DNA from: Peronospora farinosa
Taxonomy: Eukaryota; Oomycota; Peronosporomycetes; Peronosporales; Peronosporaceae
Direction of reading: 5' to 3'
DNA: 64,000 nt
Assembly (NCBI GenBank): GCA_947646735.1
Contig: CANTFK010000909.1
Span: 124,001 to 188,000, forward strand
This document shows positions 1 to 9,555 of the stretch, piece by piece. Under the pieces are notes generated by a model. That model saw nothing but the letters and a program-made list of their open reading frames with translations, was not told where the DNA came from and made no database searches. The position numbers and the translations under genes are program-made. The first letter of the stretch is position 1. Each line of letters starts with the position of its first letter.

Positions 1-1
1 T

Positions 2-652
2 AAGCAACGAGTTGGCTTGGCCATTTCGAAGCTCGGTGGAAGAGCTAGAGAGTGGGCTCTAACGAGCGATGTCTCTGTAAATGCTGCATTTCCCACATGG
101 GAAATGCTTAAAAAGCAATTAACTTGCGTGTTTGCACCGCCTAATCAGGCTTATCGTGTGCGCTCACGCTTCTTAGCTACCCGACAGGGAAAGAAAGAAT
201 TGTCGGACTATGTCCAAGAGTTGAGAACTCTCATTGCTGCTATGCAGCAGGACCCACTGTCAGAGGAAGTCCGAGTAACCATTTTTATGGAAGGACTTCG
301 CACTGGGGTCGCCAGGACAGAAATTTTCCGTGTCCAGCCTTCGACTTTTGAGGAGGCAGTAAGCATAGCGTTTAACGCTGAATTTAATTTTAAATCTGCT
401 CGATATGGTCTGCCCTGGTATCAATCAAATACCTCTAATCGGGCGGAACCCATGGATCTCAGTCAAGCTGAAGAAGCTGAGTTTCAAGCTGCTGAGCAGC
501 AAGGTAACATCCGTAGATGTTATATGTGCGGAAGCACTAGGCATCTCCGCCCTAGCTGTCCGTTGCGAAAGCAACGTTCAAATCGGCAAAGCCGAAACCC
601 TGCTCCTAGCCAAAAGGCGAGCACCGCAGGGGAAAACGTCAACTCCCAGTAG
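2..652 (+). CDS. gag: Gag polyprotein of Ty3/Gypsy element (N-terminus missing)
   Basis: This is the capsid/nucleocapsid protein that packages element RNA. The frame is already open at base 2, with no initiator in the window, so the N-terminus lies to the left. The first two thirds look like the retrotransposon gag capsid domain (hydrophobic helices, pattern F-x5-P-x3-A-x-R near residues 40-50). The C-terminus has one CCHC zinc knuckle, [14 protein letters not shown] (CX2CX4HX4C), followed by a basic tail. It stops with TAG at 650-652. Pol follows in a different frame, so if one polyprotein were ever made, a frameshift or re-initiation would be needed. Confidence 0.85.
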   Translation, partial: KQRVGLAISKLGGRAREWALTSDVSVNAAFPTWEMLKKQLTCVFAPPNQAYRVRSRFLATRQGKKELSDYVQELRTLIAAMQQDPLSEEVRVTIFMEGLRTGVARTEIFRVQPSTFEEAVSIAFNAEFNFKSARYGLPWYQSNTSNRAEPMDLSQAEEAEFQAAEQQGNIRRCYMCGSTRHLRPSCPLRKQRSNRQSRNPAPSQKASTAGENVNSQ

Positions 653-738
653 GCGCGGGGCGCCCTACTGGGAAAGAACTAATTTCTGTTGGATCTTTAT
701 GAGGTAAAGGTAAACAGGGCTTAGCCCCAGGTGGTTCT

Positions 739-3700
739 GTGGATGCTCCCATAGAACAAGATTACAAGCCAGGCTTGTTGGTTGTGTCGGCAACCGTTAA
801 GGGTTTTGAGAAACCATGGTCAATTTTAATTGACTCAGGGGCGTCAGGTAATTATGTCCGACGTCGTTCCCTTGAAGGGAGTCAGCTGTATGCTGAGGCG
901 CTAGAAGCGCAAGAGGGTGACAGTATAACCGTGCGTCTCGCGACCGGTGAACGTGTCACCGTTCCTAAAGTTCCGTTGAACTTAGGTGTGAAATTTTTAG
1001 ACTTCAATAGCGTTGAACGCTGTCTTGTCCTAGATTTGGACTCGAGATATAATCTCATTCTCGGTATGGCCTGGCTGGAACGCCATGAGCCGTGGATCGA
1101 TTGGAGATCCAGAACTTTAGGCGCAACGCGCAATGTTCCTATCGAAGCTTTGGAGAGTCATGAAACCACCTTCGCTAGAAAACAAAAGTGCTATTGGCGC
1201 GAGCCATTAACTGATTCAGTTAGTGTGCTGGACATTGGAGTGTCTGAGTTGATAAACTCCGATGTCAACAATAATAGTGTCGAGCAGAGCTCAATGACAC
1301 TTAGTGGAACGGCACGTACTCCGTTGAGTGATACTCAAAGTAATATTGAGACACTGGATGTCGGTAATGACATCGGCTCTCGTACAGAGCAAGTTAAGGT
1401 CGATGACCTTGTTAGTAATATTGGCTGTAAATGCGATTTACTGGATGTCGGTAATGACATCGGCTCTCGTATAGAGCAAGTGAAGGTCGATGACCTTGTT
1501 AGTAATATTGGCTGTAAATGCGATTCACTGGATGTCGGTAATGACATCGGCTCTCGTATAGAGCAAGTGAAGGTCGATGACCTTGTTAGTGATATTGGCT
1601 GTACATGCGATTCACTGGATGTCGATAATGACATCGGCTCTCGTATAGAGCAAGAGAAGGTCGATGACCTTGTTAGTGAAGTCACTGGTACTATTGACCC
1701 ACTGGGTGTCGGTAATGACATCGGCCCTCGCATAGGGCAGGTAAATGACAAGGGGTCTGTTGACCTTGGGGATGACAATATCCCAAGTACTTTGAAGAGT
1801 ACGGTCTCGTCAATGAGACGGCAGCGTCGCCAGATGGCGGCTGCGAGACGCAAAGCGTCTGTTTTATCGCATAGTAATGTCAGTGACCAGTTGTACACCC
1901 TGGTCAACGGAGTGACAGGTGATGTAGATGGTGAGGTTGACCTTGAGGCCCTCCCATCATTAAATGCTCTTTTAGAGCTAGACGAAATGTCTGTGGATGA
2001 ATTTCATCAGGCCTTGAAGGCAGGTGCTCTATCCGATATGGTGGTCATTCGACCTAACCTCGAGCTGAACTCATCCTCGCTTGTCGATGAGACAGTCCTT
2101 GAAGATACCAAAGCGGCACTAAGTGCATGTAGTGGGGCATCTATTCTGAAGAACCCTTCAGATCCCTACTATCCTTTGGTAAAGGACTTCCAGGACGTGG
2201 TGTGTCACGATCCACCGTCGGTTCTACCACCTGATAGGGGTGTACGTCATGAAATTGACTTGGTTCCCGGAACCAAATACTGTGTAACACGGCAGTGGCC
2301 TTTACCCAAAGAATAGTGTGACGTCATTGACGAGTTCTTTCGTGCAAAGCACGCGGCGGGCATGGTGCGTGAGAGTAAATCTCCGCACTCGACACCCACT
2401 TTCTGTGTTAAGAAACCGAATGGTAAATGGCTTATCGTTCATGCTTATAATAAGCTCAATGCAGCCACTATACCGGCACAGACGCCAATACTCAGAAAGG
2501 ATGTTCTTCAGAACAATATGGTCGGTTGTACCATTTACAGTGCGCTCGACTTAGTCGATGGTTATTACCAATTGCTCATGCAAGCTAGTGATATTCCGCT
2601 TACTGCTGTTAGTACTCCGAGCGTTATGCTCTGGGAGTGGTTAGTGATGCCCCAGGGGCTATCTAATGCTCCGGCTACGTTTAACCGTTTGGTGAAGCAA
2701 TTGTTTCGACCCCATCGAAGTTATGCACAGACGTATTTTGATGACATTTTTGTCCATAGTCGAGCTGAACATGGGCGGTCAGATATTTAGAACCATATTG
2801 TTCATTTACGAGCTGTGCTCGAGTGCATGCGCACTAATAAATTATATGCTAATGCATCTAAGTGCATCTTCGGGGCCGAAGAGATCCCCTTTCTAGGGTG
2901 CTTCATTGGGAAACGGGGCCTAAGAGCGGATCCCGCCAAGGTCAAAGCCATAGTCGATTGGCCTGTTCCACAGTCTCAGAAGGACTTGCGTAAATGGCTT
3001 GGCCTTGCCAATTACTTACACAAGTACAGCGAGAATCACGCTGATATGGCTCGGCCGTTATCCAATCTCCTTAAAAAGGATGTGGAATGGTGTTGGCATG
3101 CCGAACACGAAGATGCTTTTCAAGCGGTGAAGGCGAGCCTTCTACATGCTCCTATTTTGGCTTTGCCAGACCCTGCCCGACCGTTTAGCGTCGTCTGTGA
3201 CGCATCGGATTTTGCCATTGGCAGTGCTCTGTTACAAACAGATGATGAAGGCCGTGAGCGTGTAATCGCTTTTGGATCTCGCCAGCTGAAAGCTGCAGAA
3301 AAGAACTATCCAGTTCATGACAAAGAGCTACTTGCGATGAAGTATGCCCTGGTCAAATTCAGAGTTCATCTGCTGGGCTCAAAGCCTTTTGTGATCCATA
3401 CCGATCATGCGTCGTTACGCACTGCGACTCAGTCGCCGCATCTCTCGCAGAGAATGGCCAGATGGCTGTCATTCTTTGCCGAATATAATTTCGAGGTGAA
3501 ATATAAGCCGGGCAAGCAAAATGCTTTGGCTGATGCGTTGTCACGAAGACCTGATTATGAGCTTGCTCATGTGACGATGTTGTCGTCTTCTATCACCGAT
3601 CTCATTCGTACGGCGTATGCTAAAGATGATCACTGTATAGCGTTGCTACATGCTCTTGGCAGTGAGGAGTTTAAAGACTCGGACATTAAATTGTCGGCAC

Positions 3701-5364
3701 GATTACGTGCGAGCCTCCATCGATATTCTATCGATCAGGGGCTGTTGTACTATCGTACAGATGTGGCGGATCCTCCGCGTATTGTGGTTCCTCATGATGA
3801 GGACCTGAAGTATCGTATCCTCTATGAGGTACATGACACCGCCATCGGGGGTCATTTGGGTCGTGAAAAGACCTATGGGGCAGTATGCCAAAGTTATTGG
3901 TGGCCCAAATTATATAAATGGGTGAGCACATATGTGCGTACGAGTGAAACGTGTCAACGGGTGAAACCCTCACCCCATTCGGCAGCGCCGCTGGCTAGTT
4001 TGCCTATTCCCACTGGGTGCTGGGAGTCCATTAGTATGGACTTTGTATTTGGCCTACCGAAAGATTCGCATGGCAATACAGGTATTGTGGTCTTTGTTGA
4101 CCGCTTAAGCAAGATGGCTCACTTAGCGGCTGTGCCAGATTCGATCGATGGTGTGGGTACAGCGGAGCTGTTTATCGATCGTGTGTTTCGCCAACATGGC
4201 TTGCCAGTGGCAATTGTTTCTGATCGTGATCCTCGTTTCACGAGTAAATTTTGGAAGTCCGTCTTCCAGGTGCTGGGCACCCGTTTGGACATGTCCACAG
4301 CAGATCATCCGCAGACCGATGGTCAAACCGAACGCGTAAATCGCGTTGTTGAAGATATCCTACGCAGCGTTTGTGCTGAAACACCTAAGCGATGGAGCGC
4401 TATGCTCCCTGTAGTTGAGTTTGCTCTCAATAATTCCGTGCACGCCTCTACCGGCTACACTCCGTTCTATGTCAATGGTCTCACACACCCACGCGTTCCG
4501 TTAACGCTACCACCGAGTGGTTCAGGGCTTGGTGGGGGAGAGGTTGCCGATCGGCTTGCTGATGTCAGCCCTACTACTGTTAAGAAACAGGTAAATGCGT
4601 TTCTCGCAACGCGACTAAATGTCTTACGACATGTGCAAGATGCAATGGCTGATAGTCAAGATAAACAAAAGGAATATGCAGATGCGAAAGGCAGAGGTTG
4701 TATTAATGATTATGAGGTCGGAGACCAAGTATTATTAAATGCTAAAAATCTACCTACCAATGTAGTATCCGCTGTCTTTAAGACGAAGTTGCGCCCGCGC
4801 TTTATTGGACCCTTTAAGGTCATTGTCAAGAAAGGCACAGCTTATACGCTTAACTTGCCGCACAAATTGCGTACACATCCTGTGTTCTATGTTGGCATGC
4901 TCAAAAGGTATCGGGATCCGTCCCAAGTAAACGTTAAGGCGCTCGCGCCGAGCCCATTGGCACTGTCGCGGGACGAAGTATCTGCGCCAACATGTCAAGT
5001 TGACCCTGCATACGGGTCCGACTCTCTTCCAGGGACGCAAGCCGGGAGTTCATCGTCTGCCTCTCCTCACGAAGGGACCGCACCTCCTGAACAAGCTCGG
5101 CATGAGCTTGTGCCGATACACCGGCCTCCGCCTCCTTTGCTCGATGCGCAGGGGAACCTACAGTTCCATGTGGAGCGTCTACTGCAGAAGCGTCGCCGCC
5201 ACGTTCAAACCCAGTATCTGGTAAAGTGGGGGGGGGGTTATCCCGAGTCGTGGAACTCATGGGAGTTCGAGTGTTCCCCTCGGCAGGACTGCCCGTACGC
5301 CGTGGACGTTTTTGAGCGTCGTGCGCAGGGTCCGCCTGTTGGCGCTGACGCTTCTCACCAGTAA
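739..5364 (+). pseudogene. pol: Pol polyprotein (protease-RT-RNase H-integrase-chromodomain), two in-frame stops
   Basis: One reading frame runs from about 703 to 5364, interrupted by TAG at 2314-2316 and 2788-2790. The first start-like codon is GTG at 739; a TGA at 700-702 closes the frame upstream. Domains in order: aspartic protease (DSGAS near 832-846), an 87-bp tandem-repeat linker (1354-1760), RT (about 2150-3000, catalytic FDD with Asp codons 2740-2745), RNase H (about 3180-3550, CDASDFAIG), integrase HHCC finger (about 3830-3960), integrase core with D, D, E (MDF about 4036, SDRD about 4219, QTERVNR about 4324) and a chromodomain (about 5160-5330, LVKWGGGYPESWNSWE). The first finger cysteine is Ser (AGT 3943-3945, SETC instead of CxxC). 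Both stops lie inside the conserved RT domain and would each follow from one C-to-T change in CAG. This copy cannot make full-length Pol without readthrough. Confidence 0.88.
1354..1760 (+). repeat. Five tandem copies of an 87-bp unit inside pol
   Basis: Units start at 1354, 1441, 1528, 1615 and 1702; the first four are 87 bp, the fifth diverged and partial. Each encodes 29 residues built around DVGNDIGSR and [10 protein letters not shown], with two cysteines (GCKCD) in most copies. The array lies between the protease and RT and keeps the frame, so it behaves as an expandable acidic linker. Confidence 0.95.
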
Positions 5365-5695
5365 TGGTGAGGGTAGGCGGGTTAGCGGCCTCGGACTGTC
5401 GTGAACTCGCGGCTACAGGGGTAGCCGAAACATTGGGCTGCTGGGTAGCAGGCGCATAATGCGTTCGTTGGGATTTCAATTTTCCCTGGGCCTTTAATTT
5501 AGCGTAATCATAACGCATCTTCCGCTCAAGTCGAACATCTGCCACATCTGCACTTGCCCGTAGGGCCCACATGCTGCTTAAACGTCGCGCATAATGCGCC
5601 CAGCGGCTGAAAGCCGTGTCTTCTTCGTCCTCGGTTTCCCCCGCGAACAGAAGGATGGGAACACCCTTTATGGGAGGAACTGGCGCACCGCGCAC
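4934..5695 (-). CDS. Antisense ORF B overlapping the pol 3' end
   Basis: The minus-strand frame is open for about 250 codons, from a GTG at 5695 to a stop at 4934. It overlaps the last 430 bp of pol (linker and chromodomain) and the space after it. The middle is disordered, rich in Pro, Thr, Arg and Gln; the end has a coiled-coil-like stretch (ELVQEVRSLREERQTMNSRL) that could allow oligomerisation. There is no clear ATG of its own; it is probably the continuation of antisense ORF A after a frameshift near 5670-5695. The part opposite pol could stay open merely because pol is constrained, so only the part beyond 5364 is independent support. Confidence 0.33.
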   Translation of the reverse strand: MRGAPVPPIKGVPILLFAGETEDEEDTAFSRWAHYARRLSSMWALRASADVADVRLERKMRYDYAKLKAQGKLKSQRTHYAPATQQPNVSATPVAASSRQSEAANPPTLTITGEKRQRQQADPAHDAQKRPRRTGSPAEGNTRTPMSSTTRDNPPPTLPDTGFERGGDASAVDAPHGTVGSPAHRAKEAEAGVSAQAHAELVQEVRSLREERQTMNSRLASLEESRTRMQGQLDMLAQILRPATVPMGSARAP

Positions 5696-6219
5696 TGCCT
5701 GTTAAGGCGTGCCAAGTATTGGCTTTGTGTAGTGATGTGGGGTTCCAGATATCGTTGTCGAAGTACCGTGCGCGTGGCAACATCCTCAGGTGAAATGGCC
5801 TCAGGTCCAATGGTCCAACCAGAAAGGGAATGCCCAGATGCTTCCTTTAGGCGTTCTTCCACCGTAGGTGGCTTGAACCTGTACTGTCGGTGGTCCTGTA
5901 GTCTCGTCATATTCTTCGTCCGGCGCTTGGCGCCTTCCTCTTGGTCGATGGTCCGCTGTTGCTGCTCGTCGAGTGGGTTGGTAACTGTTACCGTTGATGA
6001 TACGTCAGGCGGGTCACGTAACGCTGTTAGCGCATCTGCTGCACCACGTTCAAGGAACGGATTTGGTGCATGACTAGTGTCATCTTCACCCGTGATGGTG
6101 GCTAAAGGGGGCCCATCGGGTCCCACAAAGACGGTGTCACTTTCGTAATCAACCGCTTCGTCAAGGTCGTCTTCAATGAGGTCCCGAAGAGTCTGTGACT
6201 CACTGCCGGGAGGCGTCAT
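5668..6219 (-). CDS. Antisense ORF A downstream of pol in the Gypsy element
   Basis: The minus-strand ORF has its first ATG at 6219 and runs 183 codons to a stop at 5668. It lies between the pol stop and the 3' LTR. The start is acidic (LIEDDLDEAVDYESDT); a central basic stretch contains KRRTKNMTRLQDHRQYR. No known domain is recognised. It overlaps antisense ORF B (4934-5695) in another frame by about 28 bp, so both may be halves of one ORF split by an indel. Antisense ORFs at the 3' end of Gypsy elements are known from plant elements such as RIRE2. That this one is expressed is inference. Confidence 0.4.
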   Translation of the reverse strand: MTPPGSESQTLRDLIEDDLDEAVDYESDTVFVGPDGPPLATITGEDDTSHAPNPFLERGAADALTALRDPPDVSSTVTVTNPLDEQQQRTIDQEEGAKRRTKNMTRLQDHRQYRFKPPTVEERLKEASGHSLSGWTIGPEAISPEDVATRTVLRQRYLEPHITTQSQYLARLNRQCAVRQFLP

Positions 6220-6318
6220 GTTATGTGCCGTGAACAAACCGTGAGGTTTTAAACGTTCGCTAAAGCACTACCTCTACGAGGAAAAATGTCGAGTGACATT
6301 CTATGGGAACGTCAGTCT

Positions 6319-6330
6319 GGTGGGGGAGGG
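6319..6330 (+). other. Polypurine tract for plus-strand priming
   Basis: The purine-rich run ggtgggggaggg directly precedes the TGTAAC start of the 3' LTR, the expected place for the RNase H-resistant plus-strand primer of an LTR retrotransposon. Confidence 0.75.
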
Positions 6331-7102
6331 TGTAACGGGGTTACACGACGGTTGTAGCGTCTTTCCGAGAGTTTACGGTTAAACTCCCCTTTGTATTGCA
6401 TATAATGCATTATTATACTTCTCTTTAGAGAGGTATTAAGTATGAGCGTTAAGATACGGTATTCGGTAATATCGTATCTTATCGATTGAGAGTCGATAAA
6501 TCACTAACGCTGTATTAAGTACATCATACACAGATGTTTAGACGATACGTCGTCCAAATAGCAAAGTCTGCATATAATAATTACTATTATAGTAATTAAT
6601 CTAGTGTAGTGTACTTAGAGTAGGACTATTCATAAAATCTTAAAGCATAAATAAAATCAGTTCTCCTTTTGAGTTTAAGATCGCAAGTCGTTCTGACTTG
6701 CTCTCTTGTGCACTTCGTGCGTTGGTTCTCTGAACCCCTAAGCTTCTAGCTTCTCTTGCACTCTGTGCGTTGGTTCTCTGAACCTTAAGCTTATTGCTTG
6801 CTGACTAAAAGTCTCTCCTACTTCCTTAGAAGAGGGTGACTTTAAAGTCGTTTAATTAGTTCCTTAGAACTAAGTGGCTTTTAGCCTTAACTCTATTTAG
6901 TTCTCTAGAACTAAGAGGCTTCCAGCCAAAAGTCTTCCTCTGGCTAAAGAGCTGTGCAGCTCCGCTACACATATAGAGCGTTTCAAAACTGGATTACCGC
7001 ATGCGTAGCAGAACCAATGCGTATACCGGATCAGCTCACGCTTCGAAACGGACCCGACGTACTGAGCAAGTATACCTGGACTTTTACAAGCTAGGGGTTA
7101 CA
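6331..7102 (+). repeat. 3' LTR of the first Gypsy element, 772 bp
   Basis: It begins TGTAAC and ends GTTACA, a 6-bp perfect terminal inverted repeat, right after the polypurine tract. Inside are a TATA-like tract near 6400-6420, several short hairpins (near 6450-6485 and 6840-6920), and a perfect 20-bp direct repeat at 6717-6736 and 6765-6784. Without the 5' LTR the borders rest on the TG/CA ends, the inverted repeat and the adjacent polypurine tract. Confidence 0.78.
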
Positions 7103-7544
7103 CATAGGCGCCATCAAACACACCCTAGCGGCAACCTCGCCCTTATCGTCCTCCATTAAACCAACAACGGCGTTCACTGAATCATCAATCTGACAGATGC
7201 CCGAAACTGATCAACAGGAGCTAGTGAGTATACCATGCGCACACAAAACGCGTCGCTTGTGTTTACAGCGCATCCACAGCTACGTGGTTTTCAATGCAGC
7301 TTAACTATCTCCATCAACAACATGTACGCGCCCACAGCACTACAACATCAACCGTTCCATCGTACTAAGCAACAGATACAGCACTTACGGCAGTCATCAC
7401 CAGGCTACAACACAGAGACAGCTCTCAGGACGGCAACTACTTCCCAAAGTCATATTCATGAGCAAAGGCTGAGAACACGAACAGATTCTCACGGACATAG
7501 CTGGTCGGGGCTAAAAAGATATGGTGGATAGTTGCTCCATCTGT

Positions 7545-7690
7545 GTGACAGACAACGCTCTGGATACAGCGGAACAAGAGTAACTATAAGCAGGAAGTGC
7601 GGCCAACGGAGCAAGAGGTAGCGAAACAAGTCAGACAAGTCCTTTTTTGCCAGCTCCGAGCGGTCGCTGTCAAGGAACAACGACGAGATT
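7545..7690 (+). repeat. Dispersed repeat, copy 1 (partner at 28872-29010)
   Basis: Aligning by eye with 28872-29010 shows shared blocks such as cacgctctggat/aacgctctggat, cggagcaagaggt, caagtcc and ctccgagcg in the same order and spacing, with scattered substitutions and small indels. This is a diverged copy of the same element, probably LINE-derived. Confidence 0.7.
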
Positions 7691-8298
7691 GGAATGTATT
7701 CAATGGTGTCTACCTTCGCCTAGCAACGGAAATGTTCCAAGATACCATCGTCAGCCGGCAGCCACGGCCCTCGTCAGAGGTACTCGAGTGGCTAAGAACA
7801 TCAAAAATTTTGTAAACTACAACGGTAGGTTGTGGGGCAAGAGCATCAAGTACGTAAGGACCTACGCCTGCGCCACACCCCGCAATTGACACAAGAATAT
7901 CCCTGGAAATACACCGCAACGGGCTGCGTCAGTGGCATCTCGGTGGACTAGGAACACAGTCGCAACGCGTCATCGCCCTGGAGCAAGAGAGCAATGGAAT
8001 TCATTGGAGCATTGCTGCAAACAAGATCGAGGATCAGCGGACGGCTGCCGACTGCAAGCGGCTCCGCAAGAGCCAGGAAGCATCCACGGGTACCCGTGGT
8101 GCGTGCCCGACACTATCGCGAACAGGCACGTACTATTGGCCCTAAAGAAACCACCATTTCGTCGGTACCAAGGTTCGGACAGTGTGCTCACACGAACTCT
8201 GAAGACGCTTCGGGATTCAGCGGATGGCAGACAGCTGCTTTACAGCAGACGCCAACCGATGTCTGGGCTCATAGGAACGAGCCCACCGCGTACCAAGT

Positions 8299-8892
8299 GT
8301 GGGCGTCTATCGAGTAGCCGTACGGCAACTAAACCGTTTCCATCCAGATCGAGAGCAAGATAATAGTTGCCGCAAACTCCTATGCTGCCGAGGGGTGAAA
8401 GAAACACTGGAATACATCTGCTGGACATACCCGTGCGCGCAAGCCTGCTGGCAGAAGCTCATCTGTCATTGGACAGGGGAACGCTGGAAGCATGGACGGA
8501 TTCAAGACTTTCTAGCAAACAGTGCAAGCAGACACGTGCCAGGTATATACACGGCGGTCCTGGCACAGCTAGCGCGATACCACCCAGACGAGGTGGCCGC
8601 ATACACCGCCGTGTGGACACGCATATGGCACATCCTAAGCAGTATTTGCATCACCAGCTTGTGGATACAGCGCAACCGCGTGACGTTCCAGCAAGCGGAC
8701 GTGACCATCGCAGGCAGCGTGCAGGAATTTTACGAGACCAGCATGCGGCAACTTCGCGCAGTTGCGAAGCGAGAGTACCGACGATTACACACAAAATTTC
8801 AAGGAACCCGTCTGATGCAATGTCAACGTGCCATAGCCAGACAAGCCCCGTACAACCACCGATCCGAACGAAGAACTGGCGTTGCTAACTAG
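8299..8892 (+). pseudogene. LINE reverse transcriptase C-terminal zinc-binding (zf-RVT-like) fragment
   Basis: The open stretch contains CCRGVKETLEYICWTYPCAQ followed by ACW, which fits the zf-RVT pattern (C-x2-C, then ET-x2-H/Y, then C-x-A-x2-W) found after the RT domain of L1-like LINEs. Beyond it lie a Trp/Arg-rich stretch (SLWIQRNRVTFQ) and a basic tail, usual for this region. There is no proper start and no RT core in frame upstream, so it is a remnant. The HHC-type Cys/His spacing is imperfect. Confidence 0.5.
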
Positions 8893-9251
8893 GCTTAGGA
8901 TCTACCAGACATCCTGCAACCACTAAAGGGTTCAAATAGACTCGTCTGCCTCTCTCTCTTTACAACGGTAAGTAAACAGTCTGTTCTCACCTCCAACCAG
9001 GAGGCGGAGAGGCGGTGACGCGCGTGCAAACAATTCAGTGATGGGCTGATGTGACTGTCCCTGTTGACACTGAGGCTCAGAAACTAAGAAGCCTACAGAA
9101 GAACTTTTCTTCTAGCTGAAATCAATTGGCTGTTCCGAATCTACTCTTCCCTCATCTAGTGTTCCCTCTAAGGCTTCGAGCTTCCTTCATTTTGTAATTT
9201 ACTTCCAAACGCACGTTTTTCTCCTCTCCTTCGTTACAATTTTACTTCAGT

Positions 9252-9555
9252 ATGCGCATTTATTTGGTGGCATTCTTCGTTTTAACCGCTCTACTTTGCG
9301 AATGGTGAAGCTGCAAAGTCCTTGACAGGAAAAGAACTACTATTGGAGACATTTACGGACGAAACCAAGGCCACAAACCAGCGTGCTCTGAGAGATACCA
9401 AGCAATCCAATACTGACAACATCGAAGATGAAGAAAGGCTCTGGGTACCAAAATTTATCATCAACCTACTAAAAAAGGTTGGCGTTAAAGTGACTTCTAA
9501 GAAAGTCACTAATGACCTATTAGATAGGTCACCAACAATAGGGTTACCGAGGTAA
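9252..9555 (+). pseudogene. RXLR-dEER effector gene, frameshifted
   Basis: RXLR effectors are secreted oomycete proteins that enter host plant cells. The ATG at 9252 opens a hydrophobic signal-peptide-like stretch that hits TGA at 9306-9308 after 18 codons. The downstream +1 frame, open from about 9286 to TAA at 9555, carries the RALR motif (9382-9393) and, 30 bp on, an acidic run ending EDEER (9424-9438), the normal order and spacing. The rest is only about 38 residues, short for a WY-type effector. A one- or two-base indel near 9292-9300 separates the secretion signal from the RXLR part, so this copy is probably dead. The TAA overlaps a possible splice donor (GAG|GTAAGC), so a spliced 3' exon cannot be excluded. 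It lies between LINE remnants and a gene-free stretch, a typical effector setting. Confidence 0.72.

Larger units (their letters stand above)
1..7102 (+). mobile_element. Ty3/Gypsy chromovirus-like LTR retrotransposon, 5' end outside window
   Basis: The order is gag zinc knuckle, aspartic protease, reverse transcriptase, RNase H, integrase, chromodomain, antisense ORF region, polypurine tract, 3' LTR. RT-RNase H-integrase order defines Ty3/Gypsy, and the C-terminal chromodomain puts it among chromoviruses. The left LTR, primer-binding site and gag start lie before base 1. The copy is defective: pol carries two in-frame TAG codons. The five bases after the LTR (7103-7107, catag) would be one target-site duplicate; its partner is not in the window. 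Confidence 0.92.
7235..8892 (+). mobile_element. Decayed non-LTR (LINE) retrotransposon 3' part
   Basis: After the LTR the sequence has short open pieces in shifting frames that end in a 197-codon open stretch (8299-8892) resembling the C-terminal zinc-binding region of LINE reverse transcriptases. No RT catalytic core is visible. A segment at about 7545-7690 is clearly related to 28872-29010, so at least part of this tract is repeated in the window. The outer limits are approximate, and it may be more than one nested fragment. Confidence 0.5.

Noticed and set aside
1335..1907. 190-codon minus-strand ORF with repeats
   Set aside because: Mirror of the 87-bp in-frame repeat array of pol.
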